Shown here one piece after another: positions 1 to 9,256 of a stretch of DNA of 64,000 nt (positions within the stretch are counted from its first letter, which is position 1; each line of letters opens with the position of its first letter). Source of the stretch: Microvirgula aerodenitrificans DSM 15089 (GTDB lineage Bacteria > Pseudomonadota > Gammaproteobacteria > Burkholderiales > Aquaspirillaceae); contig NZ_JHVK01000012.1 in the NCBI RefSeq assembly GCF_000620105.1, forward strand, positions 1-64,000, written 5' to 3'. The notes under the pieces are model-generated. The model saw nothing but the letters and a program-made list of their open reading frames with translations, was not told the DNA's origin and searched no databases. Both the position numbers and the translations under genes were made by a program.

Positions 1-50
1 AACAGCAGCGGAAGCAGCAGGGACGGCACGCAGCGGCGGACGAGGGGCAT
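1..50 (-). CDS. Start of a secreted protein, truncated by the window edge
   Basis: Only the first 16 codons are inside the window. They read MPLVRRCVPSLLLPLL, a basic start followed by a leucine-rich hydrophobic stretch, as expected for a signal peptide. An in-frame GTG at 83 could add 11 residues. The gene lies downstream of the tat genes on the same strand, but a hairpin at 187-207 lies between, so it probably has its own promoter. Trypsin-like Deg proteases are often found near tatC in betaproteobacteria, but nothing visible here proves that identity. Confidence 0.45.
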   Translation of the reverse strand, partial: MPLVRRCVPSLLLPLL

Positions 51-186
51 GGTGACGGCGCGGGACGGATTGGACTCCGTCACGCTACGCGGCACCGGCG
101 CGCATGCCATCTGCCGGATTCCCGAGTTGCAACGGGAAGCCGCTGATTATTTGCTGGTTTTTACTGCAGAAAGCAGCAGGAAAGAC

Positions 187-207
187 GGCATTGACCGGGT
201 CAATGCC
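187..207 (-). terminator. Hairpin after the tat/DUF2069 genes
   Basis: GGCATTGAC and GTCAATGCC form a perfect 9-bp stem with a 3-nt loop. On the minus strand it lies just after the stop codon of the DUF2069 gene and is followed by GTCTTTCCT. The T-tract is poor, so this is a probable rather than a classical intrinsic terminator. Confidence 0.5.
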
Positions 208-213
208 GGGGGA

Positions 214-576
214 TCAGCGCACCGGGATGCCGGCCATCCGGGCGAATCTGGCGTAGTAGACCGCCGAGGCGAAGAACAGGGTGCACAGCGCGATCTCGAT
301 GCCGGCGCAGACACGGGACAGGAGTACGGTGTCCGACCAGGCCCGCATCACGCCTTCGGCAAAGAAGAACAGGATGAACATGCTCGCCCACTGGTAGGTG
401 TAGACCCGGCCGCGCAGGACGCCGAACAGCGGCGCCAGCAGCAGCAGGCTCTTCAGCGCCATCAGGCTGCCGCCCGGACGCAGCGGCGCCAGCCACAGCT
501 CCCATGCCAGGGTCAGCACGATCAGGCCGATCAGGCTGGTGATCGCCCCCCAGTGGCACACGGCGATCCGGTTCAT
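214..576 (-). CDS. DUF2069 family inner-membrane protein
   Basis: This 120-residue protein has about four hydrophobic segments and matches the DUF2069 family of small predicted membrane proteins, whose function is unknown. Its ATG (574-576) overlaps the tatC stop codon as ATGA, so it is probably translated by coupling to tatC and is the last gene of that transcript. The start is fixed by this overlap. No catalytic motif is visible. Confidence 0.75.
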   Translation of the reverse strand: MNRIAVCHWGAITSLIGLIVLTLAWELWLAPLRPGGSLMALKSLLLLAPLFGVLRGRVYTYQWASMFILFFFAEGVMRAWSDTVLLSRVCAGIEIALCTLFFASAVYYARFARMAGIPVR

Positions 577-1319
577 GCGTCCTGCTCCTTGCGTGGCTGC
601 GGCTTGCCGAGCCAGCCCGAGCAGATGATGCCCAGTTCGTACAGCAGCCACAGCGGCAGTGCCAGCATGATCTGCGACAGCACGTCCGGCGGTGTGACCA
701 CGGCGGCGACGACAAACGAGCCGACGATCACGTACGGACGGGCTTCGCGCAGTTTTTCGACGGTGATGATGCCGAAACGCGTCAGCAGCACGACGATGAC
801 CGGCACTTCGAAGGTGATGCCGAAGGCGAGGAACATGCCGAGCACGAACGACAGGTATTTGTCGATGTCGGTCATCATCGCCACGCCATGCGGGGTGACG
901 GCGGTCATGAAGCCGAATACCACCGGGAATACCAGGAAGTAGGCGAACGACATGCCGATCAGGAACAGCGAGATCGACGCCACCATCACCGGCAGGATCA
1001 GCCGCTTCTCGTGGCTGTACAGCCCCGGGGCGACAAAGGACCACAGCTGGTACAGCGTGTTCGGCAGCGCCAGCACGAAGGCGACCATCATCGTCACCTT
1101 CAGCGGGACGAAGAACGGCGTGGTGACGTCGGTGGCGATCATCTGCGCACCGGCCGGCATCACCTGCATCATCGGTCGCGCCAGCAGCGCGTAGATGTCG
1201 CCGGACCAGTGGAACAGCGCAAGAAAGACGATGACGATGCCGAGGATCACGCGCACCAGGCGCGTGCGCAACTCGAGCAGGTGCGCGACGAGGGGTTGTT
1301 CGGTAGCGGGTTCGGTCAT
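573..1319 (-). CDS. tatC: Sec-independent protein translocase subunit TatC
   Basis: This 248-residue polytopic protein has the length and six-helix pattern of TatC. It begins with an acidic cytoplasmic segment (ATEQPLVAHLLELRTRL), where the HLxELRxR motif is the twin-arginine signal recognition region. TatC forms the receptor complex with TatB and recruits TatA to export folded proteins across the inner membrane. It overlaps tatB by 4 bp upstream and the DUF2069 gene downstream, so tatABC and DUF2069 form one transcriptional unit. Confidence 0.96.
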   Translation of the reverse strand: MTEPATEQPLVAHLLELRTRLVRVILGIVIVFLALFHWSGDIYALLARPMMQVMPAGAQMIATDVTTPFFVPLKVTMMVAFVLALPNTLYQLWSFVAPGLYSHEKRLILPVMVASISLFLIGMSFAYFLVFPVVFGFMTAVTPHGVAMMTDIDKYLSFVLGMFLAFGITFEVPVIVVLLTRFGIITVEKLREARPYVIVGSFVVAAVVTPPDVLSQIMLALPLWLLYELGIICSGWLGKPQPRKEQDA

Positions 1320-1873
1320 GCGGCCTTGCTGGAAACGTCGCCGGCCGCAGGCGGGGTGGCCGGCGGCGGCGGGGCGGTGGCAAACAGGTCGAGCTGGCCG
1401 TCGTCGACGTCCGGCGCCGGCTGACCGTCGGTCGCCGGGGCATCGCTGGCGGCGACGCTGACCGTGTCGGTCGCAGTGGCGGCAGGCACGGTGTCAGCCG
1501 TCGCGGCATCGGCGCGCAGGTCGAAGGCGGCGGCCACGCTGTCGCCGGCTTCACGCACGGCGGCGCCGGCCTCGGCCAGCGGTGCCTCGATGCCGGACTT
1601 GACGTCGTTGACCGCGCCTTCCACTTCGCTCATCTGGCGATGGATGGTCTGGCGCAGGTTGTCGGCGGCATCGGTCATTTCGCTGCCCAGTTGCCTGAGT
1701 TCGCTGAAACTGGTCTCGCGCTGGATGTCGGTCTTGACGTCATTGACGTAGCGCTGGAGCCGGCCGACCAGGGCGCCGACGGTACGGGCGACACTGGGCA
1801 GCTTCTCCGGCCCGATGACCACCAGCGCGACGATGCCGATGACCAGCAGCTCGCCGAAACTGATGTCGAACAC
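1316..1873 (-). CDS. tatB: Sec-independent protein translocase subunit TatB
   Basis: This 185-residue protein opens with the TatB signature MFDISFGELLVIGIVALVV, a single transmembrane helix, followed by GPEKLP and an amphipathic helix (about residues 20-100). The C-terminal half is an Ala/Pro/Asp-rich low-complexity tail, typical of TatB and poorly conserved. TatB pairs with TatC in the Tat receptor. The gene starts 3 bp after the tatA stop codon and overlaps tatC by 4 bp. Confidence 0.95.
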   Translation of the reverse strand: MFDISFGELLVIGIVALVVIGPEKLPSVARTVGALVGRLQRYVNDVKTDIQRETSFSELRQLGSEMTDAADNLRQTIHRQMSEVEGAVNDVKSGIEAPLAEAGAAVREAGDSVAAAFDLRADAATADTVPAATATDTVSVAASDAPATDGQPAPDVDDGQLDLFATAPPPPATPPAAGDVSSKAA

Positions 1874-1876
1874 GGC

Positions 1877-2098
1877 TTACTTCTTGTCAGTCGGTTCGGC
1901 GTCGATCACGCGGCCTTCCTTCTGCGCCGCGCTGTCGTCGGCCTTGGCGGCGGGAGTGGCGTCACTGTTCATGCCGTCCTTGAAGCCCTTGACGGCGGAG
2001 CCCAGGTCCTGACCGACGTTGCGCAGCTTCTTGGTGCCGAAAATCAGCACCACAACGACCAGCACGATGAGCCAGTGCCAAATGCTGAACGATCCCAT
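1877..2098 (-). CDS. tatA: Sec-independent protein translocase subunit TatA
   Basis: This 73-residue protein has an N-terminal helix [20 protein letters not shown], the hinge GTKKL, an amphipathic helix (about 25-45) and an acidic tail. That is the TatA architecture: many copies form the Tat translocation pore. The [14 protein letters not shown] segment distinguishes it from the neighbouring TatB. It is first of the tat genes and follows hinT after a 110-bp gap, so tat expression may come from the his/hinT transcript or from a promoter in that gap. Confidence 0.96.
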   Translation of the reverse strand: MGSFSIWHWLIVLVVVVLIFGTKKLRNVGQDLGSAVKGFKDGMNSDATPAAKADDSAAQKEGRVIDAEPTDKK

Positions 2099-2208
2099 AA
2101 TGTCCTGCCTTCAGATATCGATGTTGCCCCCGCGCGGCGGGTGCGGATGGTAAGTAAATGCCCGTCCCGGCGGGAAGCGGGGGATTGGCGGCGTCGCCGC
2201 GCGCGATT

Positions 2209-2532
2209 TTACGCTGCTTCGCCCAGTACGTGGACGTGCAGATGAAACACTTCCTGCCCGCCGGCCTCGCCGGTATGCACGATGGTCTTGTAGCCTTCGC
2301 TGAGGCCCTGCTCGCGCGCGAGTTTCGACGCGGTGACCATCAGTTTGCCGAGCAGCGGTGCATCGCTGTCGTCGACCACGAACAGCGAGTCGATATGCCG
2401 TTTCGGGATCACCAGAAAGTGCACCGGTGCCTTCGGATGGATGTCGTGGAAGGCCAGCACGTCGTCGTCTTCATACAGCTTGCTCGACGGGATGTCGCCG
2501 TGGGCGATCTTGCAGAAAATGCAGTCGGTCAT
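2209..2532 (-). CDS. hinT: HIT-family purine nucleoside phosphoramidase
   Basis: This 107-residue histidine-triad protein carries HLHVHV near its C-terminus (His97, His99, His101), the catalytic triad of the Hint branch, and CxxC (Cys4, Cys7) near the start, as in many bacterial HinT proteins. HinT hydrolyses adenosine phosphoramidates. The start MTDCIFCKI matches the family, and longer in-frame extensions run into hisE. It lies 23 bp after hisE, which fits co-transcription with the end of the his genes, an arrangement common in betaproteobacteria. Confidence 0.93.
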   Translation of the reverse strand: MTDCIFCKIAHGDIPSSKLYEDDDVLAFHDIHPKAPVHFLVIPKRHIDSLFVVDDSDAPLLGKLMVTASKLAREQGLSEGYKTIVHTGEAGGQEVFHLHVHVLGEAA

Positions 2533-2555
2533 GAGGAAAAACCTTGCGGATGCGG

Positions 2556-2891
2556 TCAGGAAGCGGTCCGCGACGCTTTTTCGTCGTGGCCCGAGATGCC
2601 TTCGCGGCGCTTGAGCTCGGCCAGCACGTCCTCGGGACGCAGGCCGTGGAAGGCAAGCAGCACCATCGAGTGGAACCACAGATCCGCCACTTCCCGCACC
2701 AGGTGCAGCTTGTCGCCGTCCTTGGACGCCATCAGCGTCTCGGCGGCTTCTTCCGCAACCTTCTTCAGGATGGCATCTTCGCCCTTGTTGAACAGGCTCG
2801 CCACGTAGGACGAGCTCGGGGCCGCGCTTTTGCGCGCTTCGAGCGTGTCGGCAATGCTGTACAGCACTTCGGCGGGAATCATGGTTCGCAC
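2556..2891 (-). CDS. hisE: Phosphoribosyl-ATP pyrophosphatase
   Basis: This 111-residue protein is the second enzyme of histidine synthesis and hydrolyses PRATP to PRAMP. It shows the all-alpha NTP pyrophosphatase (MazG-like) signature in [18 protein letters not shown], with the clustered acidic residues that bind magnesium, and [10 protein letters not shown] after it. It is separate from hisI, as usual in this group. A terminator-like hairpin lies in the 95-bp gap upstream, so hisE-hinT-tat may be expressed at a lower level than the earlier his genes. Confidence 0.95.
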   Translation of the reverse strand: MRTMIPAEVLYSIADTLEARKSAAPSSSYVASLFNKGEDAILKKVAEEAAETLMASKDGDKLHLVREVADLWFHSMVLLAFHGLRPEDVLAELKRREGISGHDEKASRTAS

Positions 2892-2944
2892 TTTCGTGAG
2901 TCTGGGGAGTTACCGGCGCCAGTCTAACGGCACCGGATGACAAA

Positions 2945-2980
2945 AGCAGCCCGGCAGGTCAAGAAAACCGCATGCCGGGC
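2945..2980 (-). terminator. Terminator-like hairpin between hisI and hisE
   Basis: GCCCGGCA (2949-2956) pairs perfectly with TGCCGGGC (2973-2980). On the minus strand the stem is followed by TGCTTTTGTC. It sits within the his cluster, so it may act as a partial terminator or an mRNA 3' end between hisI and hisE. Confidence 0.5.
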
Positions 2981-2986
2981 CCGGAT

Positions 2987-3400
2987 TCAATGCGCGTCCG
3001 GTTTGCCGTAGATCGCTTGCGGATCCTTTTTCACCGCGTCGGTCACGATCCAGGCACTGCCTTCGAGCCGGCGGTAGAAGCAGCTTTCGCGGCCGGTGTG
3101 GCAGGCAATGCCGCCAACCTGCTCGATCAGCAGCAGCACGGCGTCGCCATCACAGTCGAGGCGGATTTCCTCCACGCGCTGCAGATGGCCGGACTCTTCG
3201 CCCTTTTTCCACAGTTTGGCGCGCGAGCGGCTCCAGTAATGCGCGATATGGGTGTCGGCGGTCAGCTGCAACGCTTCGCGGTTCATCCACGCCACCATCA
3301 GGATGCGGCCGGTGCGCGCATCCTGGGCAATGACGTTGACCAGCCCCTGTTCGTTGTAATGGACCAGATCGGCCCAGTCCTGCGGGTGCATCGTACTCAT
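2987..3400 (-). CDS. hisI: Phosphoribosyl-AMP cyclohydrolase
   Basis: This 137-residue protein opens the adenine ring of PRAMP, the third step of histidine synthesis. It carries [19 protein letters not shown] and the zinc/metal-binding DCDGDAVLL followed by [15 protein letters not shown], all hallmarks of HisI. The start is supported by AGGAG 7 bases upstream. It is monofunctional: the HisE activity is in the next gene. A hairpin fills much of the 50-bp gap after hisF. Confidence 0.96.
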   Translation of the reverse strand: MSTMHPQDWADLVHYNEQGLVNVIAQDARTGRILMVAWMNREALQLTADTHIAHYWSRSRAKLWKKGEESGHLQRVEEIRLDCDGDAVLLLIEQVGGIACHTGRESCFYRRLEGSAWIVTDAVKKDPQAIYGKPDAH

Positions 3401-3421
3401 CGTGCTTCTCCTGGCTGCCGG

Positions 3422-3442
3422 GCCGGCGATACGTTCGCCGGC
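3422..3442 (-). other. Inverted repeat between hisF and hisI
   Basis: GCCGGCGA and TCGCCGGC form a perfect 8-bp stem with a 5-nt loop, placed just after the hisF stop and 22 bp before the hisI start. There is no T-tract in the his direction. It may stabilise or help process the mRNA. Confidence 0.5.
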
Positions 3443-3450
3443 TTAAATGC

Positions 3451-4218
3451 TTAGAGTCGGACTTCAATGCCCTGCGCGCGCATCAGCGCCTTGGCCTCGC
3501 CGACAGTATGCTCCCCGAAGTGGAAGATGCTGGCGGCCAGCACGGCATCGGCATGGCCTTCGATGACGCCGTCGGCCAGATGCTGCAGGTTGCCGACGCC
3601 GCCGGATGCAATCACCGGCACGTCGACGGCATCGCTGACCGCTCGGGTCAGCGGCAGGTTGAAGCCGATGCGGGTGCCGTCGCGGTCCATTGACGTCAGC
3701 AGGATTTCACCGGCGCCCAGCGCCTGCATCCTGCGCGCCCATTCGACCGCATCGAGCCCGGTGGCGTTGCGGCCGCCATGGGTGAACACTTCCCAGCGGT
3801 CATTCTCCGGCGAGACGCTCTTGGCGTCGATGGCGACGACGATGGCCTGCGAGCCGAAGCGGGCGGCGCAGTCGGCCACCAGTTGCGGGTTGGTGACCGC
3901 CGAGGTGTTGATGCTGACCTTGTCGGCGCCGGCATTCAGCAGCCGGCGGACATCGTCCACCGCGCGGACGCCGCCGCCGACCGTCAGCGGAATGAAGACT
4001 TCCGCCGCCACCGACTCGATCACGTGCAGGATGATGTCGCGTGCGTCGCTGGAGGCGGTGATGTCGAGAAAGGTCAGTTCGTCCGCGCCCTGCTCGTTGT
4101 AGCGTCGCGCGATTTCGACCGGATCGCCGGCATCGCGCAGGCCGACGAAATTGACACCCTTGACCACCCGTCCGGCGGTCACGTCAAGGCAGGGGATGAT
4201 ACGTTTGGCTAGCGACAT
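3451..4218 (-). CDS. hisF: Imidazole glycerol phosphate synthase, cyclase subunit
   Basis: This 255-residue (beta/alpha)8 barrel pairs with HisH: ammonia released by HisH is used to turn PRFAR into IGP and AICAR. The catalytic aspartates are visible as Asp12 in IIPCLDV and Asp131 in VVAIDAK. The phosphate-binding loops IPLTVGGG and VIASGGVGN are intact. It follows hisA after a 99-bp gap that contains two GC-rich hairpins. Confidence 0.97.
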   Translation of the reverse strand: MSLAKRIIPCLDVTAGRVVKGVNFVGLRDAGDPVEIARRYNEQGADELTFLDITASSDARDIILHVIESVAAEVFIPLTVGGGVRAVDDVRRLLNAGADKVSINTSAVTNPQLVADCAARFGSQAIVVAIDAKSVSPENDRWEVFTHGGRNATGLDAVEWARRMQALGAGEILLTSMDRDGTRIGFNLPLTRAVSDAVDVPVIASGGVGNLQHLADGVIEGHADAVLAASIFHFGEHTVGEAKALMRAQGIEVRL

Positions 4219-4264
4219 GGAGTCGGTCTGTTCCTGTTGGGTGAACGCGCGGCACGCCGCGACA

Positions 4265-4310
4265 CCCGCCCCCTCGCGAGGGCGGGCCGGTACGCGGCGG
4301 CCGCGCCGCC
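4265..4310 (-). other. Two tandem GC-rich hairpins between hisA and hisF
   Basis: The first hairpin is centred on the palindrome CTCGCGAG (4273-4280), extended by CCCG/CGGG arms. The second is GGCGG-CCGCG-CCGCC (4296-4310). Neither is followed by a T-tract. They fill nearly half of the 99-bp gap and could act as RNA stability elements within the his mRNA. Confidence 0.45.
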
Positions 4311-4317
4311 GGGCCCC

Positions 4318-5058
4318 TTACGCGGCCAGCGTGTCGGCCAGATCCTGCGCGGCCTTGAAGTCGAGCGTACCTTCATAGATGGCGCGACCGGTGATCGCCC
4401 CCTCGATGCCTTCGCTCTCGACGGCAGACAGCGCGCGCACGTCGTCGAGGTTGGTCAGGCCGCCGGAGGCAATGACCGGGATGGTCAGCGCCTGGGCCAG
4501 CTTGACGGTCGCTTCGACGTTGACACCGGACAGCATGCCGTCGCGGCCGATATCGGTGTACACCACCGACTCGGCACCGTAGTCCTGGAAGCGTTTCGCC
4601 AGGTCGACGACGTTCTGGCCGGTCAGTTTGGCCCAGCCGTCGACGGCGACATTGCCGTCCTTGGCGTCGAGACCGACGATGACATGGCCGGGGAAGGCGT
4701 CGCAGGCGTCACGCAGGAAACCGGGGGTCTTGACCGCAGCAGTGCCGATGATGACGTAGGTCAGGCCGAGGTCGAGATAGCGCTCGATGGTGTCGAGATC
4801 GCGAATCCCGCCCCCCAGCTGGACCGGCATGTCATCAGCCACTTCGGTCAGGATGTCGCGGATCACGCCGAGATTCTTCGGCTTGCCGGCAAAGGCACCG
4901 TTGAGATCGACGAGGTGCAGGCGACGAGCCCCCTGATCGCGCCAGTGCGTGGCGACTTCGACCGGGTTGTCGGAGAACACGGTGGCATCTTCCATGACAC
5001 CTTGGCGCAAACGGACGCATTGTCCGTCTTTCAGATCGATGGCGGGAATGAGCAGCAT
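4318..5058 (-). CDS. hisA: ProFAR isomerase (phosphoribosylformimino-5-aminoimidazole carboxamide ribotide isomerase)
   Basis: This 246-residue (beta/alpha)8 barrel catalyses the fourth histidine step, an Amadori rearrangement of ProFAR to PRFAR. The catalytic pair is Asp8 ([10 protein letters not shown]) and Asp131 (IVGLDAKDG). Phosphate-binding loops VQLGGGIR and VIASGGLTN are present. The start at MLLIPAID matches the family; an in-frame upstream extension to 5109 would enter the preceding gene and is rejected. The gene lies 11 bp after the small unknown gene. Confidence 0.97.
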   Translation of the reverse strand: MLLIPAIDLKDGQCVRLRQGVMEDATVFSDNPVEVATHWRDQGARRLHLVDLNGAFAGKPKNLGVIRDILTEVADDMPVQLGGGIRDLDTIERYLDLGLTYVIIGTAAVKTPGFLRDACDAFPGHVIVGLDAKDGNVAVDGWAKLTGQNVVDLAKRFQDYGAESVVYTDIGRDGMLSGVNVEATVKLAQALTIPVIASGGLTNLDDVRALSAVESEGIEGAITGRAIYEGTLDFKAAQDLADTLAA

Positions 5059-5069
5059 GATTGCCAGAT

Positions 5070-5459
5070 TTACAAATGGTTGGGTTGAGTCCACTGTTCC
5101 AGCGGACAATCCGGACTCGCCGGGATACTGGCGGTGTCCGACAAAAGCACGGTACGAGCCTCGCGGCGATCGCGTCCGAGCACGGCAGCGTACAGCACCC
5201 GGTCATGACCGAGCGCCCCACGCCAGTTAACTTTGATGATGCCGGCGCGATCCGCGCCATACCGCCGTGCGCCGCCCCAGGCCGACTGCGTCAGCTGGAC
5301 ATCGTGCACATCGCCGGACGGGTGATAGCAGCCGAGCACGGCACGGCCGACATCGTCGAGCAGCGCGGGTTTCGGTACATGTTCGGGCGGGCGGTCGGCC
5401 AGCGGCAGCAGGTTCACCAGCATCAGCAGCGCCATGGCACTCATGTCCGGGCCACGCAT
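5070..5459 (-). CDS. Hypothetical protein between hisH and hisA
   Basis: This 129-residue reading frame runs from [20 protein letters not shown], a possible short signal or anchor, to a Trp/Pro-rich tail. The rest is soluble, without a family I recognise; [19 protein letters not shown] is the most distinctive stretch. Its strand, its tight fit (19 bp from hisH, 11 bp from hisA) and its codon use match the his genes, so I take it as real. An alternative start is Met6 at 5444. A his-related function cannot be inferred from the sequence. Confidence 0.6.
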   Translation of the reverse strand: MRGPDMSAMALLMLVNLLPLADRPPEHVPKPALLDDVGRAVLGCYHPSGDVHDVQLTQSAWGGARRYGADRAGIIKVNWRGALGHDRVLYAAVLGRDRREARTVLLSDTASIPASPDCPLEQWTQPNHL

Positions 5460-5478
5460 CCGCGGGCAGTGACGGATG

Positions 5479-6123
5479 TCATGCGTCGCTCCCGTCCCAG
5501 CCGATGAAATTGTCCAGCAGCCGCAGACCGGCCGCCGCGCTTTTCTCCGGGTGGAACTGGGTGGCGAACACATTGCCGCGCCCGAGGATGGCCGAAAAGG
5601 CAAACGGATATTCCGCAAAGCCGAGGCTCAATGCAGGGTCGGCCGGCGCCATGTAGTAACTATGGACGAAATAAAACCGCGCGCCATCTTCCACGCCGTC
5701 GAACAGCGGGTGACGGCGGGTCTGCCAGACTTCGTTCCAGCCCATGTGCGGCACCTTGAGCCGCGCACCGGCCGCATCGAGCTGGCCGCTCGGGAAACGC
5801 TTGACCGTGCCGGGGTAAAAACCGAGCGCGGCGGTGTCGCCTTCCTCGCTGTGGTCGAGCAGCAGTTGCGCGCCGACGCAGACACCAAAGAACGGCTTGT
5901 TGCGGGCGGCGTCCAGCACCACGTCGCGCAGCCCGGACTGCACCAGCCCGGCCATGCAGTCGCGCATCGCGCCCTGCCCCGGAAACACCACCTTGTCGGC
6001 AGCGGCCACCAGCTCGGGCCGGTCTGTCAGCAGGATCTCGGCCCGCCCGGCGGACACATGCTCCAGCGCCTGGGTGACCGAGCGCAGATTGCCCATACCA
6101 TAATCGACGACTGCGATTTTCAT
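5479..6123 (-). CDS. hisH: Imidazole glycerol phosphate synthase, glutaminase subunit
   Basis: This 214-residue class I glutamine amidotransferase has nucleophile Cys82 in [12 protein letters not shown] and the catalytic His191/Glu193 in TQFHPEKS. It releases ammonia from glutamine and channels it to HisF. The start codon overlaps the hisB stop by 4 bp (ATGA), so it is translationally coupled. HisF is not adjacent: the unknown gene and hisA lie between. Confidence 0.96.
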   Translation of the reverse strand: MKIAVVDYGMGNLRSVTQALEHVSAGRAEILLTDRPELVAAADKVVFPGQGAMRDCMAGLVQSGLRDVVLDAARNKPFFGVCVGAQLLLDHSEEGDTAALGFYPGTVKRFPSGQLDAAGARLKVPHMGWNEVWQTRRHPLFDGVEDGARFYFVHSYYMAPADPALSLGFAEYPFAFSAILGRGNVFATQFHPEKSAAAGLRLLDNFIGWDGSDA

Positions 6124-6713
6124 GCCGTCAGCGTCCCTTTGGTCGACGGCGTGCGGCCGGCCATGCGTTCATCGGGTTCGACCGCCATGCGCAAGGCACG
6201 GCCAAAGGCCTTGAACACGGTCTCGGCCTGGTGATGGCTGTTGACGCCGCGCAGGTTGTCGATATGCAGCGTGACCATCGCGTGATTGACGAAACCGTGG
6301 AAGAACTCGCTGAACAGGTCGACGTCGAAGCTGCCGATCGTCGCGCGGGTGAATTCCAGGTTGTAGACCAGGCCCGGACGGCCGGACAGGTCGATGACCA
6401 CGCGCGACAGTGCCTCGTCGAGCGGCACGTAGGCGTGACCGTAGCGGCGGATGCCGCGCTTGTCGCCGATCGCCTGCGCGAAGGCCTGGCCCAGCGTGAT
6501 GCCGATATCCTCGACCGTGTGGTGCGCGTCGATATGCAGGTCGCCGGCCGCCTCGATATCGAGGTCGATCAGGCCGTGGCGCGTGATCTGGTCGAGCATG
6601 TGATCGAGGAAGGGCACGCCGGTCCGGAAGCGGCCGACCCCGGTGCCGTCGAGGTCGATCGACACCGTGATCTGGGTTTCAAGGGTATTGCGGGTAACGG
6701 TAGCTTGGCGCAT
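6120..6713 (-). CDS. hisB: Imidazoleglycerol-phosphate dehydratase
   Basis: This 197-residue protein dehydrates IGP to imidazole acetol phosphate. It has the manganese-binding histidine motifs [13 protein letters not shown] and, later, [13 protein letters not shown] with NSHHQAE. It is the monofunctional form without the N-terminal histidinol phosphatase domain of enteric HisB, so a separate phosphatase must exist elsewhere. The start [10 protein letters not shown] is preceded by the hisC stop with a single-base gap, and the 4-bp overlap with hisH follows. Confidence 0.96.
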   Translation of the reverse strand: MRQATVTRNTLETQITVSIDLDGTGVGRFRTGVPFLDHMLDQITRHGLIDLDIEAAGDLHIDAHHTVEDIGITLGQAFAQAIGDKRGIRRYGHAYVPLDEALSRVVIDLSGRPGLVYNLEFTRATIGSFDVDLFSEFFHGFVNHAMVTLHIDNLRGVNSHHQAETVFKAFGRALRMAVEPDERMAGRTPSTKGTLTA

Positions 6714-6714
6714 G

Positions 6715-7779
6715 TCAGGCAAACAGTGCATTGAGGACCGCCAGCATGGCGGCATTGTCTTGTGGCGTGCCCACGGTCAGCCGCAGGCAGTTGTCGAGCA
6801 TCGGGTGGGCGCCGTGCAGATTCTTGATCAGGATGCCGGCTTCCTTCAGCGCTGCATAGGTCGCAGGGGCATCCGGTACGCGGATGGTGATGAAATTCGC
6901 CTCGCTCGGATAGACGGTCAGTGCCGGCAGGCGGGCCAGCGCGTCGGACAGCCGGCGGCGTTCGGCGCGCAGCTGCGTTGCCTGCCGGTCCAGCACGTCG
7001 AGGTGTTCGAGCGCGAACAGCGCGGCAGTCTGGGTCAGCACGTTGACGTTGTACGGCAGCCGCACCTTGTCGAATTCGGTCAGCCACGCCGGACTGCCGG
7101 CCAGGAAGCCCAGTCGCAGCCCGGCCAGGCCGAGCTTGGACAGCGTGCGCATCACCACCACATTGTCGAATTCGCCCAGTCGCGGCAGGAACGAGTCGTC
7201 GGCAAAGGCGTGATAGGCCTCGTCGATCACCACCAGGCCCGGGCTGGCCGCGCGGATCACGTCCTCGACCGTGGCACGGTCGAAGCGCGGCCCGGTCGGG
7301 TTGTTCGGATAGGACAGGAAGGTCAGCGCCGGACGATGCTCGCGCACGGCGGCCAGTGTGGCGTCCAGGTTGATCTGGAAATCGTCGCGCAGCGGGACGC
7401 CGACATATGCCAGCCCGCAGAAGGTGGCGATCATCCGGTACATGACGAAACTCGGCTCGACCGCCAGCAATGTGGCCCCCGGTCTGGCCAGCGTCATCGC
7501 CACCAGCTGGATGATTTCGTCCGAGCCGTTGCCCAGCAGCAGATCCATGCCGGCCGGCACGCCGAAGCCGGCGGCGATCCTGGCCTTCAGGCCGGCCGGG
7601 GACGGGTCCGGATAGCGATTGATCAGTGCGTCGGCCAGTCTGGTCCCCATCTCGGCACGCAGCGCGTCCGGCAACCGGTACGGATTTTCCATCGCGTCGA
7701 GCTTCAGATAGCCCGAGGCATCGTGTACGTGGTAGGCCGCAAGTGCGGCAATTTCAGGGCGAATCAGTGGGGAGGTCAT
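6715..7779 (-). CDS. hisC: Histidinol-phosphate aminotransferase
   Basis: This 354-residue PLP-dependent class I/II aminotransferase converts imidazole acetol phosphate to histidinol phosphate with glutamate. The PLP lysine is Lys215 in [15 protein letters not shown]. The cofactor-contacting [18 protein letters not shown] and [10 protein letters not shown] motifs are present. A 119-bp gap separates it from hisD, longer than other gaps in the cluster, and might hold an internal promoter, though I could not identify a convincing one. Confidence 0.96.
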   Translation of the reverse strand: MTSPLIRPEIAALAAYHVHDASGYLKLDAMENPYRLPDALRAEMGTRLADALINRYPDPSPAGLKARIAAGFGVPAGMDLLLGNGSDEIIQLVAMTLARPGATLLAVEPSFVMYRMIATFCGLAYVGVPLRDDFQINLDATLAAVREHRPALTFLSYPNNPTGPRFDRATVEDVIRAASPGLVVIDEAYHAFADDSFLPRLGEFDNVVVMRTLSKLGLAGLRLGFLAGSPAWLTEFDKVRLPYNVNVLTQTAALFALEHLDVLDRQATQLRAERRRLSDALARLPALTVYPSEANFITIRVPDAPATYAALKEAGILIKNLHGAHPMLDNCLRLTVGTPQDNAAMLAVLNALFA

Positions 7780-7898
7780 CTCTCAACTCGGGCACGACAA
7801 CAATTTCGGCAGGCCGGGCAGTCGCCCGGACCTTCATTATGACGCCATCACGGGAAATACCCAGCACTGGATTGCCCGCTGCCGGGCAGCCCCGGCCA

Positions 7899-9197
7899 TC
7901 AGTCGTGCAGGCGCATCTCGGCACTGCGTGCGTGGGCGATCAGCCCTTCTCCATGCGCCAGCGGACTGGCGATACGGCCCAGGGTCTGTGCCCCGGCCTC
8001 GCTGACGCGGATCAGGCTGGAACGCTTCTGGAAGTCGTACACCCCCAGCGGCGACGCAAACCGCGCGGTGCGCGACGTCGGCAGCACGTGGTTCGGTCCG
8101 GCACAGTAGTCACCCAGCGATTCGGACGTGAAACGCCCCATGAAGATCGCGCCGGCATGACGCAGCTGCGGCAGCCACGCTTCCGGATCGGCGACCGACA
8201 GTTCCAGGTGCTCGGGCGCGATGCGGTTGGAGATGTCGCACGCCTCGGCCAGGTCGGCGACCTGGATCAGCGCGCCACGGTTGGCCAGGCTGGCGGCAAT
8301 GATGTCGCGGCGCGGCATGGTCGGCAGCAGGCGCTCGATGCTGGCGCGGACTTCGTCGATAAAGGCCGCGTCCGGACAGAGCAGGATGGCCTGGGCGATC
8401 TCGTCGTGCTCGGCCTGACTGAACAGGTCCATCGCGATCCAGTCGGCCGGCGTGCTGCCGTCACAGATGACCAGGATTTCCGACGGACCGGCCACCATGT
8501 CGATGCCGACCACGCCGAACACGCGACGCTTGGCGGCGGCAACATAGGCATTGCCGGGGCCGGTGATCTTGTCGACGGCGGGAATGGTTTCGGTGCCGTG
8601 GGCCAGCGCGGCGACAGCCTGGGCCCCGCCGACGGTGAACGCACGGTCGACGCCGGCCAGATAGGCGGCGGCCAGTACCAGGTCGTTGCGTTCGCCACCC
8701 GGCGTCGGCACCACCATGATGATTTCGCCGACACCGGCCACCTTGGCCGGCATGGCATTCATCAGCACCGAGCTCGGATAGGCGGCCTTGCCGCCCGGCA
8801 CGTAGATGCCGACCCGGTCGAGCGCCGTGACCTGCTGGCCGAGCAGCGTGCCGTCGTCCTCGACGTAGCTCCACGAGCTGCTCAACTGGTGCTGGTGGTA
8901 GCGTCGTACCCGGTCGGCGGCCTGTTCCAGCGCGATGCGCGTCGCATCGGGGATGCGCCGGAACGCGGTTTCCAGTTCGGTGCGGGTCAGTTCCAGCGCC
9001 GTGGCGGACGCCGGGGTGAAACGATCGAAGCGGGCGGTATATTCGACCAGCGCGGCATCGCCACGCACCTTGACGTCTTCGACGATCGCGGCAACGGCGG
9101 TGTCGACCGCCGGATCCTGCGCGCTTTCGAAGGCGAGCAACTCGGACAGCGCGGCGTCGAAGCCGGCCTCGGCGGTATTCAGAATGCGGACAGACAT
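7899..9197 (-). CDS. hisD: Histidinol dehydrogenase
   Basis: This 432-residue zinc enzyme carries out the last two oxidations from histidinol to histidine with NAD. Family signatures include [16 protein letters not shown], the segment [23 protein letters not shown], the zinc-contacting SQAEHDE and, near the C-terminus, [14 protein letters not shown]. Length is normal for the family. It is separated from hisG by a lysE-like gene, whereas hisG-hisD adjacency is usual in betaproteobacteria. Confidence 0.97.
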   Translation of the reverse strand: MSVRILNTAEAGFDAALSELLAFESAQDPAVDTAVAAIVEDVKVRGDAALVEYTARFDRFTPASATALELTRTELETAFRRIPDATRIALEQAADRVRRYHQHQLSSSWSYVEDDGTLLGQQVTALDRVGIYVPGGKAAYPSSVLMNAMPAKVAGVGEIIMVVPTPGGERNDLVLAAAYLAGVDRAFTVGGAQAVAALAHGTETIPAVDKITGPGNAYVAAAKRRVFGVVGIDMVAGPSEILVICDGSTPADWIAMDLFSQAEHDEIAQAILLCPDAAFIDEVRASIERLLPTMPRRDIIAASLANRGALIQVADLAEACDISNRIAPEHLELSVADPEAWLPQLRHAGAIFMGRFTSESLGDYCAGPNHVLPTSRTARFASPLGVYDFQKRSSLIRVSEAGAQTLGRIASPLAHGEGLIAHARSAEMRLHD

Positions 9198-9226
9198 GGA
9201 CTCACACCAACACTAAAGTTCGTTAC

Positions 9227-9244
9227 GGACCGGCGCGCCGGTCC
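9227..9244. repeat. Perfect 18-bp palindrome upstream of hisD
   Basis: GGACCGGCGCGCCGGTCC is fully self-complementary. It lies between the lysE-like gene stop (9257) and the hisD start (9197). It could form a short hairpin in the transcript or be a dimeric protein site. There is no T-tract on the minus strand. Confidence 0.6.
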
Positions 9245-9256
9245 CGGCGGGAACGC

